A DNA stretch of 64,000 nt from Amylostereum areolatum (taxonomy: Eukaryota > Basidiomycota > Agaricomycetes > Russulales > Stereaceae), in the NCBI GenBank assembly GCA_012932865.1, contig SAXG01000003.1:1736001-1800000 (forward strand), written 5' to 3'. The position numbers were made by a program, and so were the translations under genes. The first letter of the stretch is position 1, and every line of letters begins with the position of its first letter. Below the pieces are notes generated by a model, which made no database searches, had not been told where the DNA came from, and saw only the letters and a program-made list of their open reading frames with translations. Below are positions 23,448-34,698 of this stretch, one piece after another.

Positions 23448-23881
23448 CTACTTGCGCGGGGGAAGGCCGCTAGTGTCGTGGATGAAGTCGGGAACTGCGC
23501 GCTCGACACTCTCGGGAAGAGCCTGCCGGGGTGAATGTCAGCCTCGGTCATAGGGGGGCGACAAAACAAAACGCATACCTCCTGAAGAAATTGAGGAACG
23601 ACAGACTTCCCAGTAGCGTGCGACTGCCCGCGGCTGCCGTCCGTGGGGTGAACCGAGTCAGGGGCGGCCTCCTCGAGAGACTGAGGCAAACGCTCTTGAA
23701 AGCCTTGGGGTACTTTGGAGGGGCCGGTCGCATGCGATTGACCTTGGCCGCGCTCGTTCTGGCCGCCGAAGGCGGTGGAGTCATTCGCATTGAAGCCCGA
23801 GCGGTCGCCAGAGTCCTGGCCAAAGGTGTCGCGCTGGTTGGCGGCCATGCCGTGCTGATGGGTGGTGGTGTTGGACTGCAT
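23448..23881 (-). CDS. Small hydrophilic protein with a duplicated GQSHATG module
   Basis: About 120 residues in two exons, family not recognised. ATG 23881 gives a Gln/His/Asn-rich start (MQSNTTTHQHGMAANQRDTF). Then come two copies of a module of about 37 residues: GQSHATGPSKVPQGFQERLP followed by QSLEEAAPDSVH, and GQSHATGKSVVPQFLQEALP followed by ESVERAVPDFIHDT. The intron (23521-23576 region) falls inside copy 2 after FLQE, with donor GTATGC. The stop is TAG at 23448. No Cys and no membrane segment. Composition (Gly, Gln, Asn, His, Ser) resembles hydrophilic stress proteins. The promoter has a good TATA box and a perfect palindrome, and faces the STI1 promoter across a heat-shock-element cluster, so a stress-induced role is inferred. 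Confidence 0.8.
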
Positions 23882-23964
23882 AATGAAGCGAGAACGAGGT
23901 AGATATTTGGAAGTGACTGAGCGGTCTCTGGTGCGTTGATGGTGTACAGGTGAGAGACGAGGAG

Positions 23965-23973
23965 GGTTATATA
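23965..23973 (-). promoter_or_regulatory. TATA box of the small GQSHATG gene
   Basis: On the minus strand TATATAACC lies about 85 bp before the ATG at 23881, followed by the C/T-rich leader CCTCCTCGTCTCTC. It is the best-placed TATA box in the window. Confidence 0.7.
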
Positions 23974-23975
23974 GG

Positions 23976-23993
23976 CATCCCGAGCGCGGGATG
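23976..23993. promoter_or_regulatory. Perfect 7-bp inverted repeat next to the TATA box
   Basis: CATCCCG, spacer AGCG, CGGGATG: a perfect 7+7 bp dyad starting 3 bp upstream of the TATA box for the minus-strand gene. The position suits a binding site for a dimeric factor. It carries no named consensus I can assign. Confidence 0.5.
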
Positions 23994-24267
23994 TGCGTCA
24001 TCGTTAGACGTACGTTGAGGTCATCATCGAACCTTTGCGCAAGCCATCGCGAGGATCGAGCGGAAACAAATCCCGACTGGGCGAGAGAAAGACGATAAAG
24101 GAGCCCAGGTTGGCGGATGACTCGCCATGGTCGTCGATGAACGATGCTGCGTAAGGGTAGGCCCCAAATAGGATTTAAATCCGAGACAGTCCAGGATGGA
24201 AAAGGACAGGAGCTGACAGTTGACTGTGGCAAGGATCGAAGGGGAGTTGACGTTGATCAACCAAAGT

Positions 24268-24301
24268 TTCAAAGTTCCGATTCGACTTCTTGAACTTTGA
24301 A
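24268..24301. promoter_or_regulatory. Heat-shock-element cluster between the small gene and STI1
   Basis: TTC units at 24268, 24275, 24281 and 24287 are followed by GAA at 24292 and 24299. They include a perfect TTCnnGAA at 24287-24294. A second TTCnnGAA (TTCGAGAA) lies at 24406-24413 with another GAA just before it. Alternating nGAAn/nTTCn units bind heat shock factor. The cluster lies about 200 bp before the STI1 ATG and 390 bp before the ATG of the divergent small gene. Yeast STI1 is a known HSF target. Confidence 0.6.
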
Positions 24302-24502
24302 CGCAAGAGCGCGTCACTGTGGCAGTGCTAGAAGAACGAGAACGTGACTTGCGCGCGTGATGGACGCGTCTTCGTGACTCAGCGCGCTTACGTCCTGCAG
24401 AAATCTTCGAGAACTGTCGAGAACGCCGACGACGGCATCGAGCACCCATATATCCGCAACCCTCAGCCCTACGACCCGACGACCTCACGAACATTCTCCA
24501 CC

Positions 24503-26728
24503 ATGTCATCTGTGGGTTCTCCCTTTACTCGCTGAACAACACGATCTAACTCTGATTCTCTTGCAGGTAGACGCACTTAAAGCAGAGGGAAACAAGGCAT
24601 TTTCCGCGAAAGATTACGACAAGGCCATCGAGCTCTTCTCCAAGGCTCTTGAAATCGACCCCACCAACTTTGTTCTTTGGTCCAACCGTAGTGCTGCAAA
24701 GGCTGGCAAACGCCAGTACGAAGCTGCACTGTTAGATGCAGAGCAAGTGCGTGTCCGCCATCGTGCAGTGGCGTCTGGACTTACCCTTTCAATCCGTCCA
24801 GTGCATCAGAGTGAATCCATCGTGGGCGAAAGGTTATGCGCGCAAGGGTGCAGCGCTTCATGGACAACGACTCTATGTCGAAGCCATCGAGGCATACGAG
24901 GCCGGTCTGAAACTCGAGGACAGTCCTGCTCTAAGAAAGGGTCTCGAGGATGTTAAATCTGCTAAGGGTGCGCCTTTTCCACATATGAGTGTACGTTGTG
25001 TCTAACTCGATGCAGCCGCGGATGAACGTGGCGATGGTGCAGAGGCTGCTGGACTTGGGAAAATGTTCAATGACCCCAACCTCATCTCTAAACTCGCCGC
25101 CAACCCACGTACTGCCAAACATCTTGCTGATCCCAACTTCATGAACACCGTGCGCATTTTCCCTTGCCCTTCTTTTCCCCAATCTCGATACTGACGGGCG
25201 GATCTGTGCAGCTTATGCTAATCCAAAAGAACCCATCGCTGGCGAACAACTTCCTCGGTAGTGACCCTCGCATGATCGACGTTCTCGGTGCCCTCATGGG
25301 CATCGATATGCAAGGATTCTCACGTCCCGAAGGCTCGGAAGAGATGCCCCCTGGCGTGAACTCCAGCGCGTCGTCCTCTTTCTCCCCACCCCCGGCACCC
25401 AAGCCGACTTCCCCACCACCCCCGAAACCCTCCACATCAACATCAGAACCCAAAGATGTTGAAATGAAGGAGGAGCCGGCCGAGGATGACGAGGACACGA
25501 AGGCGAGGAAAGAGGCCGAGGCGGAGAAGAAGCTCGGCGCTGAGGCATACAAGAAACGCGATTTACCAACAGCGGAGACGCACTTTGCTCGTGCATGGGA
25601 GGTGTGGCCGAAGGACATTACCTTCCTCACCAATCTTGCCGGTAGGTTTCAATCATTTTGTTCTTCCTGTTCTCAAGCTGATCGACGACAACAGCGGTGT
25701 ATTTCGAGCAGGGCGAGTATCAGAAGGCGATCGAGACATGTGAGAAGGCTGTCGAGCAGGGCCGCGAACTTCGAGCGGATTACAAGCTTGTCGCAAAGGC
25801 GTACGGCCGCATCGGGACGTCCTACACCAGACTCACACCTCCCGACTATGCCACCGCCATCAAGTTCTTCCAAAAGTCACTCACTGAGCATCGTACACCC
25901 GACGTGCTCAACAAGTTGCGTGAGACGGAGAAGGCGAGGGCTGAGGCTGATCGGTAGGCGATTCATTGTTCGTCAACGTCGCGTGGAGTTCTGAAGGGTA
26001 CGCTTCGAAACAGATTGTCGTATGTGGACCCGGCACTGAGCGAGGCAGCGCGCGAGGAGGGCAACAAGCTCTTCAAGGATGGCGACTTCGCGGGCGCGGT
26101 GAAGTCGTACACCGAAGCTATCAAAAGGGACCCTAAGGACCCCCGCGGGTACAACAACCGTGCCCTCGCGTACACCAAACTCTTAGCGCTGGCCGAGGCC
26201 CTCAAGGACACCGAGGAAGCGATCAAGGTTGACCCCAAGTTCGGTGCGTACACATATCTCTATCCTCTCCTCGCCACTTTGCTGATATGTTGGATCGTAG
26301 TGAAAGCGTACATTCGCAAGTCGACGGTGCTGAGCGCCATGCGGGACTACAACCGGGCGCTCGAGGCGGTCCAGGAAGCGACCGAGGTGGATGACGAAGG
26401 CAAGCACACGAAGGAGATCCAAGACCAGATGTTCAAGTGCCAGCAGGCGCTCATGGCGCAGCGCTCGGGCGAGACGGAGCAGGAGACCCTCGACCGCGCC
26501 ATGCGCGATCCAGAGGTGGCCGTGCGTACCCCGTTTCTTTCGTCTTACGGAGTAGGACGATCGATTGACTTTTCTGTCTTAAAGAACATCATGAACGACC
26601 CGGTCATGCAGAGTATCTTGCAGCAAGCGCAGGGCAACCCCCAGGCGCTGCAGGACCACATGAAGAACCCCGCCGTTCGTCAGAAGATCATGAAGCTGGT
26701 CAACGCGGGCATCATCAAGACGCGCTGA
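24503..26728 (+). CDS. STI1: Hsp70/Hsp90 co-chaperone Sti1/HOP
   Basis: Cytosolic adaptor that carries clients from Hsp70 to Hsp90. The ATG at 24503 is followed after three codons by a 60-base intron, joining MSS to VDALKAEGNKAFSAKDYDKA. TPR1 (24567-24960: ALEIDPTNFVLWSNRSAAKA). DP1/STI1 domain (FNDPNLISKLAANPRTAKHL; DPRMIDVLGALMGIDM). An acidic Pro-rich linker. TPR2A (25510-25960: GAEAYKKRDLPTAETHFARA; YFEQGEYQKAIETCEKAVEQ). TPR2B (26010-26460: EEGNKLFKDGDFAGAVKSYT; RAYIRK-like KAYIRKSTVLSAMRDYNRAL). Final DP2 (NDPVMQSILQQAQGNPQALQ; VRQKIMKLVNAGIIKTR), ending TGA 26726-26728. Domain order and length match the family. Several GT-AG introns, all in frame. The promoter carries heat-shock elements. 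Confidence 0.96.
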
Positions 26729-26752
26729 GGTGTGCGGGATAGCAACAGGCAG

Positions 26753-26785
26753 ATACGGATGCAGATGCAGATGCAGATGCAAATG
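26753..26785. repeat. (GATGCA)n in the STI1 3' UTR
   Basis: About five imperfect copies of the 6-base unit GATGCA, starting 25 bp after the STI1 stop codon. Confidence 0.8.
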
Positions 26786-29094
26786 TAGGTGTAAAAGGAA
26801 GGTGAAGTTCCGGCAGCAGTATATCGCTCCTGTGTATGGTGTATCATACGGATTACTTTGGGAATCTAGCGTGCTCATCTTTTTCCAAACTACTGGCATC
26901 GCCGTCATGCTGAAGAGGGTTTTTACAAAGTTTTTACGATCATTGTCAAGCACACATCTATGTAACAACACCATCCGCGTTCGCAAACATGGGTGTCCCT
27001 CCTCGCCATGGCTGCAAATTACTCCCTCGATCGCGGCAACCCTTCAACCATTTTGACTCGGCTTGAGCTTGTTACACTTACTCCAGCGACCAGAGGCGTT
27101 CAAAAAGCTATTGCCGACAGGCATTGTCTGTTTCGCTGTTTAGCGCCGCTTTAGCTTATGCGCCCGACAGGGTCGAGGCAGGTCGAAGCCTTGTCGAAGC
27201 TTCTTACAAAGAGCCCTCCGGCCTGCTCCAGGGCGCCTCCCGCCGTCCTCGGCGGCGAGCTTGTTACAAACTCGTCCGAGAGCGGGGGGGTCGGACCGCG
27301 GCGACTGACAGGAAGTTCCTCGTCGTGAAGGCGCTCGACTGTGTCTCCTGATCCTCAGGCTGGCGTCCAGGGAAGCTCCGAGTCCGGGCGCCGGTGTGAG
27401 CGAAAGTAAGTACACTGCTACTTACACTGCACCCACGAATCAGCCCGCGCACGCTTGAGTGTCAGTGTCGGTGAGGAAAGATGATTTTTGGGTTGAAGAA
27501 AGGCCTAGATTCGAATAAAATCGGAGGCGGGGCGGGGCAACGTTGCCCGCGCGCACGTACACGAGAAGGTCACATATTATTCCATGCGCCATGGCGACTC
27601 GGCGGGGATCAGGATGTGCCCGGTGGAGGTCGGTCACGGTCCGAGTCGGTGGTCACTTGTAAAGTACTGAACAGCGAAGGGATCAAAAAAAATACGCTAT
27701 GACGACGGCGAACGTAGTACTTACTCACATGCGCGCTGGGACACGACACACCGATTCACGCACAAACCCAAGGCAAACCCCCGAACACGCGAACCGTCTC
27801 GCGTCATGCATACAATATGAATGCCCTGATGAGCGCCGACGTCCAAGTTGATTGGGGCGAACAAGCTGGCTGTGTCATAACCGACGTCGCGTTACGGTGG
27901 CCACACTTACGGGACGTAGGTCTGCTACATAAGCCGAATAAGCAGATCGTGCTACACCGTACACGCATACAGGCGTATGTTGTAAACGCGCGCCGCGGAC
28001 TAGACTATAGACGGCCCAACCGCTACGTCGTGCTGTGTCATGCATGTCATGGATCGGCGTCGCGAGACGCTGAGCGGGCGTTGGAGAGACGAGCCCAGAT
28101 CATGTACCCGCGGCCCTCGCCCCGATCTCGTCAATCCTCCGCCAAACTGCAACTTGTCAGCAACGTCCAGGCAACCCCTCCCCAGACGTGAATTTAGTTC
28201 GCGATTGATCGGTCATCGGCTCTGTAGATGTTGTAGGCGCGTGTCGACTACGCACGCAGTGACACCCAGGGGAAAGGCATGTATATGGGGCTGAGCGCCG
28301 CAAATTGGAGGGGACACGACTACGGCGGGCGTGGGGCAAATTGCCGATTCCAATGTTACGAGAACACGCGATCCTTGGAAACCCGCGCGAGAGGGCGGGG
28401 CGAATTAGGGTCGAGGGGAAACATGGGTGTCGACTTGAAACCGAGGAGCGTGTACAGATGAAACCGAGAGCAACGCATTGAGGTTGAACTTTACGGGGGG
28501 GCAAGAGGGGAGGGCGGAAAGCTGACGTACGCCACGCCCCGCCGGCCCCCTACAGCTTGTCGAGGGTTCTCCGAGCGGGTATGTACACAGCTGGCGCCGC
28601 CGCTTGTTTGACAGATCCAGTCCGACCGAAGCGACTCCACACAGCCGCCACCACCGCTCGAGGGGGGGTCTCCGCATCGTAAACCCGACTCCGAGCGACT
28701 TGACGCCCGCGCGCACCGACTCGGGGACGACGTGCCACAGTGTCAGGTTATCGACCCGGAGGGCGGTGACGGCGACGGCGCCGGGAAAACGGGGGGCCTC
28801 CGGACACCCCGATTTCTAACTTGGGGTTAAGCAGCACGATGGGTGGGTTGAGTCCGAATCGGGTAGTCGGATGGGGCCGGTGGGATCGAGCAACGAGAGC
28901 GCCAGGGGAGGGTTGATGCTAAGGATGGAGTTGCTACTCCGAAGGGACGGAGAGGGAGCGATCGACAATAGGGAGCGAAGGCGGGGAAGGGTGTGGACGC
29001 GCGATTGGAGGATAAAGTGGTGGGGTGCCGGGGTTCAGAAGATGATAGGGTTGGGGCGAGGGTGAGGGGTGGGATCTGGCAACGTGGGAGGCGT

Positions 29095-29121
29095 TGAGGA
29101 TTGAGGATTGAGGATTGAGTT
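29095..29121. repeat. (TTGAGGA)n short tandem repeat
   Basis: More than three head-to-tail copies of TTGAGGA in the gene-poor block. Confidence 0.8.
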
Positions 29122-31940
29122 GGGGAACGACGGAGGGCTTCGGGCGGGAGAAGGGAAGGTGGTGTTCGAGCGCGAGGTGGTTACGACTGCAGGAACGATC
29201 CAGTGGGGAAGGCGGGGTGGGTCTATCGAGGCGTTTGGGGGGAGGCTTCAGTGCGATAGTCCGAGCACGCGTCGGTGGGTCAAAAGAGGCGTCAGGGAGG
29301 CGTGGGCTGCGTTCTACCAGTGGCGGTCGGGATATTGTATCGGAGTCGTGAGGACTTTGAGGACACGGTCGAGAGCCCAAAGTTCTCCGCGTCGTGCGAA
29401 ATCGAAGTATGAGCTTTGGCCTCGAGGAGGGAAGGTAAGGTCCGCGCGGGCGGCACGAAGACAAAATTGGACGCTTCTTTGCCCAAAGTCGCCCATGGGC
29501 GGCAGAAGGCAAGGTTCTAGGATGGCGACCGCTATTTAACGTTCGGCGGGAAACATACATCATGACCTGGCAAAAGAAGTCGAGCGAGCGCCGATACCCT
29601 TCGTCTGTCCTTTGTTGATCTGTATGGGGTAGATAGGCACGAGGAGGGAAGTCATCCAGTGGAGCTCGGAAAAATATCGCAGGAGGGCATTTTAGATGTG
29701 GGGGACACATGGGCACGAGACGCGCCTCGAGGGAAATGGTGGGCTGTCCAAGGCGGGATAAGTTCGACTGTGGGGCTCTCCAAGGCTCTCCCATCAGAAG
29801 ACGACATTCGGTTAACGAACCTACTTAGTGCACGGGAGCTGAAGCGATGAAGCCGGGCGAGACTTGGCTCCAATGATATGCGAAGGAACGACTTGAGGGT
29901 GACTCGGACGTGCAAGTGTGGTCGGTCTTGGTGCGGTTGAAGGGAGGAAATGGTTGTGCGCCACGATTACCGCTATCTTACCGCGAAAGTGCAGGCGAAA
30001 AGCACGGAATGTGGGTCCGAGTCGTGACGTCGGAAGAGATGTCGTCCTGGGACGAGTGAGACATTCCGCTCGCAAACGAGCGTCGACGCTCGAGGTTATG
30101 ATAAATGCAAACCGAGTTCGGTATAACTCGGCTTTGTCAGAGGACAGTGAGACATGCCGCAGGCGATTTTGGATGGCCCTTTGAGGTACGACGTCGCCGG
30201 GATGTCATTTAGTGCGGAACAAGATGGAGCATTCTACAAATTGCCCGAGGTGTGCGCTAGTTGAAGGGCGGGGGGGCGGGAGGAAGGGGCCGCGAGGCGG
30301 TGGCGAATTTGAAGGGTTTGGCTTTTCCTGGATGGATGGGACGTCGGGGCGGGGGTTGCGTGAAATTTCGACAGGTGAACACAGCGCGCACGCGGAGCTG
30401 ATAGGGACGGAGCAAATATGTCGAACATATCGCGATCATATGAGCGGTGGGCGGGTGCGACCAAGGTCGACGGTTCGTATCGCGGGTTGGGACTTGGGTG
30501 CCCGCGCGTTTCGTGGATGACTTGGGTGGGAACGACTGATTGTTTGTGGGAGACTTGGATGTCGAGGGATCGTCGTAAGATAGAACGCGAAGAGGGCGAC
30601 GGGAGACGGGTGCCTGTAGATCGCCGAGGGCGACCGCAGCCGCCGGCGGACGACGTAAAACGGGAGTCAGGTCGATTGAGCGTGGGCCGATATCCCCGCA
30701 TATAGGCGGCTGGATAAGTGGGATCAAGGGCGGGGTGGAGCGTTCAGGCAAGTGTAAGAGCGCGCCGCGCGCCGCGCGGGGGCGAATCGAGCGCGACCGA
30801 CGCTTGAGGGTAGCCGGCGCGTGCGCGTCGGGCTCAAGGGGCCAGGGCGTGTGGCGTGTGGCGTAGCGTGCGCCGTACGGGCATCAAGGATGGGCCAGGT
30901 TTCGAAATTGGCGAGCGCGTTGGGCGGCAAGTCGGACTCGGAGGTGCAAACGAGGATGGGGTGACGGAGGGTGACGGTGGCGGGTTTCAGAGGAACTGCG
31001 TACCGGCTACCTGGGTGAATGAATGGGGGCCGAGTGTACGAATGCGAGGAAACGCGGTGACGGTGGGCTCATGTGGGTGAACTCGTAGGCAACGCGAAGC
31101 CCTGTCGTGTGGAAACAATTGGTTTTCAAAGCGGGTAGCAGGTAGAGTCTAGACGTGTAAGCGGTAAGTATGATGTACGGGGGTTACGATGCTTGGGAGA
31201 CAAGGCAGAACGGGATGGACGTTAGGGAGGACTAGCGAGATGAAGGGGAAACGGGGGCGGTCGTGACTCGTCGTGGTGAGGCGGAGGAGGAACGTTCATG
31301 TTGGGAGACGGATTAGGCATGCGGATGCCCGGATGTGGCAAAGGGAGAATAACCTTGGGAACGGGACGGCAGCTTGGCACGGGCCGGAGAGGAAGAGCGA
31401 ATATGTATTACGGGATTAGATCACGGATGGGCGATAGATTGCGGACCTGGACCTAAGTGGGAGCCGAGGCACGACGTCGACGATGGTCAGTGCGAGGACG
31501 GTCGGGTCACCGGCGCAGCGTCGAAACGAGTAGGAGGGTGGGCACGCTTGCAAAGAGAGGCGATGAAACGCGAAGGCGGAGGACGACGAGGATCGGGTCG
31601 GGGCAGGCGAGGGAGAAACAGCCGACAGCCGAGTCGGACGGGACGACAAGTTATCTGGTATCTTGGACAGATCAGCGAAAACGACGGCTCGGAAATATTG
31701 GGAGCAAGTTAGGTGGGATATGTGGTGAGACTCGATCATGGTGAAACCCGGATGGAGAACCGAGGGCGTGGACAGGGCGTGGTTCGCGGTGTCAGAAGTC
31801 CTCCCCCGGGCTCATTTGATGGACTGGGTGCAGCCCCGGCATGTTTTCTCGACTCTGGCGAGGGATTCAGAGGGGAGCAGGCAATCGACGTGATCCATCG
31901 CGGCAGGATGAATGCGCACGCAGGCGGATGGGCAGGGAGA

Positions 31941-31973
31941 AGGGGGGAGGGGGAGGGGGAGGGGGAGGGGAGG
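31941..31973. repeat. GGGAGG-type G-rich repeat
   Basis: Runs of 4-6 Gs separated by single As, about 240-270 bp before the RGS start codon. It could form a quadruplex on the coding strand of the leader or promoter. Confidence 0.8.
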
Positions 31974-32211
31974 GACGAAGGTGCCTGTTTTGGAAGAAGG
32001 AAATGACCCCGAAAAGGAAATATGTGAAGGGTTAGGGTTTGAAAATAGGGAGATGGCAACGGCGGACGACGGGAGAGGTCGCCGCGTTCACCATCCTCGC
32101 CTTTTCCTTCTTATCCTCCGCCCGGACGCTCGTCCTTCGTCCCTTCTCCCTTCTCCCTCTCCCCCTCACCTCCCTCCCTCACCTCTAATTCCCTCCGCCC
32201 ACTCTCCCCCC

Positions 32212-34382
32212 ATGCCTACACAACAACAAGCCCAGGAGGCCCCACAGGCTTCCTCTTCTCACATGATGAAGACCACAAAGCGCGGTCGCCCCTTCCTAAA
32301 AGTGCGTACACCCGCCCATCTCGCCCAAGCCTCACACTCACCCCCCTCGTTCCAGGACACCCTCGACCTCTTCGCTACCCTCATCGTATCCCTCCAGCTC
32401 ACATCCCACAAACAATTCTTCCGCACCTTCCCTAATTCCTTCACAACGTGCGCTCTCTTTTTCTCCTGCCCTCTCCCCTTCTCACTCTCCTCCCCCCCTT
32501 CCCTCCAGCGACGAAGCCGCCGCAAATCTTGCCTCCCTCAAGTTCTCCCAGTCCAATCGCGGTCCCGATCCAAGAGAACCCACGCGCGTTATCACCACCT
32601 ACCACCACCACCACCTTCTCCATGACACGCGACATGGCAAAGGCCATGAGCCAACACTTCATGGACGCACGTCTCATCGAGAAACGCAGGCAGACCCCTC
32701 CTCAAACCTTTTCAAGGACCGCGGTGTCTACGTCCTCACTCCCAAGGGCCTCCACGTCCTCGAACGCTTCATCAGTCGGAACGGCATCAACGGCGAACCA
32801 TCTCAGCCACGTTTTCGCTTCTCAACCCATCTGCATGAAGCTCCTCCATCTCGAACGACGCTCCGTCGACGACGAGATCATCGTCTCCCAGTCCGTTATC
32901 ACCGCCCTCTTCCGTCGCTTCGTTGGTCGTCAGGCGAACTATCCCACCAACGCGTCAGAACCCCAGACTCCCGCAATCCGCATACACCGAACGCTCCAAA
33001 GGCATCCAGCTCATGGACACCCAAGAACGTGCGACCGCCGGCAGGGGTCAGGCGCAAACCCACAAGCACTGCTTCATGGCCTTGGCTGCGTTGGAGTGGC
33101 TCTGCGATTTCACTTCGGTCGTTGGGAGGGAGGAGGCGGCAGAGATGGCAGCGCAGTTCGTCCGTTTCGGTCTCATCGTCCTCGTCAGCGACAAGCGGAA
33201 GAACAACGATTCGGCGATCATCTTCACCGTCAGAGGGTCTGCGCCCGGAGGCTCCTTCCCCCGTTAGCGTACGTCCTTTCTCGCTCCGTACCCTGCCCCG
33301 GCCTTTTTCGCTAACCGTCGTTTAGCAAACGGGCGAGTTCCGCTGCACCGCCAAGGCTATCTACAAGATCACAGATGAGGGCATCCGCACCGCACGTTGG
33401 GAAGGCGCTCGCCCCCGCGAGTCCCCCAGCACGTCCTCCGCCAACCTTGCGGAGCGTTCCTCCATGGAGGAGAAGGACAAGGTAGTTCGCGGCGACGCGA
33501 AAATTCATCGCCGCATCTCTCTTGTAGACAAGATGGATGCTAACTACAACCGTGATCGCCACCAGACTGGTAAAGAGAGCAACACCGATCGCTTGCGCTT
33601 CATCATCGACCAGCCCCAGCTCCGTTACCTCTTCCGCGACTTCCTTCGCGACAACTTCTGCGAGGAGAACCTGTCGTTCTGGGTCGAGGTCGAGGACTTC
33701 AAGCGCAAGTTCAACATCACCTCGTCGGCGTCATCCGCCCTTCAACCGCAGCTGCCTGCCGTCCCGCGTCCTGCGCCGGGCAAGAACACGCCTGGACAGG
33801 TCGCCATGGAGCAGCATCATGAGGCGTTGATCTCCCAGGCCTTCGTCATCTACAAGACCTACCTCGCGCCCTCAAGTCAATGCGAGCTCAACATCGATCA
33901 CGGCCTGCGCAACGAGCTGTCGGCATACCTCAGCGAAGTCATGCAGGGCTTGACGGGCACGCCGTTCCAGGGTCGATTGGAGGCGGAGCAGCTGAGCGCG
34001 TTCAACGCGACGCAGCTGCAGATGATGATTCGTTTATACGAACGCATCCAGACGCACGTTTTCCGGCTGATGGCGACGGACTCGGTACCCAAGGTGAGCT
34101 TCCGTTCTCGTCCTGCGTCTCGTCGGCTCTAACCGTTGGTCGCAGTTCACGAAGACGGCGAAGTTCGCGGAAATCCGGCGGAAGAACGAGGACTACGATT
34201 TCTTGGACAGCGGCGTCCATTACATGTCCAACTCGGGTCCGTCAGTACCGCCTGGCCTGGAGCAGGATGCCGAGGAGGTGGGTGGCGCGTACGTGACGGT
34301 GTCGCAGCAGGCGTCGGAGAGCCGACCTAGACAGCGCGGGGGTGAAAACCCGACACAACTCCGCTGGAACGAGAGGTCATAG
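32212..34382 (+). CDS. Regulator of G-protein signalling with DEP domain(s) (Sst2/FlbA/Thn1 type)
   Basis: GTPase-activating protein for Gα subunits, a brake on pheromone and nutrient signalling at the plasma membrane. Layout: MPTQQQAQEAPQASSSHMMK; first conserved block (DTLDLFATLIVSLQLTSHKQ; TRDMAKAMSQHFMDARLIE; DRGVYVLTPKGLHVLERFI); DEP-like block (RSVDDEIIVSQSVITALFRR; HKHCFMALAALEWLCDFTSV; AAQFVRFGLIVLVSDKRKNN; AIIFTVRGSAP); linker GEFRCTAKAIYKITDEG; RGS domain from about 33585 (DRLRFIIDQPQLRYLFRDFL; DNFCEENLSFWVEVEDFKRK; ISQAFVIYKTYLAPSSQCEL; MIRLYERIQTHVFRLMATDS), tail to TAG 34380-34382. The RGS half is clean. The first half (32600-33262) needs six single extra bases discounted: T32600, A-run 32682-32684, GG 32689-32690, CC 32798-32799, C-run 32970-32972 and C-run 33258-33262. 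In Schizophyllum, loss of the related Thn1 changes colony form, so real inactivation cannot be excluded. Confidence 0.9.
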
Positions 34383-34652
34383 CTTGCCCCGTCGTCCTCC
34401 TCGACCCGTCTCCCGCGCTCGTGCTACCTTCTTGAATCCCTACTGCCCCTCGTCCCGTACAGCATCAAAATTGTCCCCGCATCTACACATCCCCTCCCTC
34501 GCATCATCTCTCTCTATCCTCTCTATCCCATTTCCTCTGTCTTTCTGTGTCCATTATCTTCACTGCGTCTACTCCGTCCTCTCTCCTACGCATCTCACTG
34601 GCAGGTCCTGGGTTTTAATCCTTTTCATCGCTGTCACATATGCTCCATCTCA

Positions 34653-34698
34653 CCCCCCCCCCCCCCCCCCCCCCCCCCCATCCCATCCCATCCCATCC
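34653..34698. repeat. 27-base poly(C) tract followed by (ATCCC)n
   Basis: Twenty-seven consecutive Cs at 34653-34679, then about four copies of ATCCC. They lie about 270 bp downstream of the RGS stop, probably in its 3' UTR. The run length should be treated as approximate in any assembly. Confidence 0.9.

Larger units (their letters stand above)
26729..32211. other. 5.5-kb gene-poor block between STI1 and the RGS gene
   Basis: No gene could be supported on either strand. The longest open frame (28934-29794, minus) is Pro/Ser/Arg-rich with no conserved motif or flanking exons. The plus strand is markedly G/A-rich from about 28700 to 32000. A TTAGGGTTT telomere-box-like motif lies at 32031-32040, just before the RGS leader. 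Likely contents are a long regulatory region, the RGS 5' leader and possibly non-coding transcripts. Single-base assembly errors such as those seen just downstream could hide a gene here. Confidence 0.5.

Noticed and set aside
28934..29794. 286-codon minus-strand open frame
   Set aside because: Pro/Ser/Arg-rich, no domain and no flanking exons; frames this long arise by chance where stop codons are rare.
32212..34382. Calling the RGS gene a pseudogene
   Set aside because: Same-sign slips occur in four other unrelated genes, so an assembly cause is more economical; left as a question.
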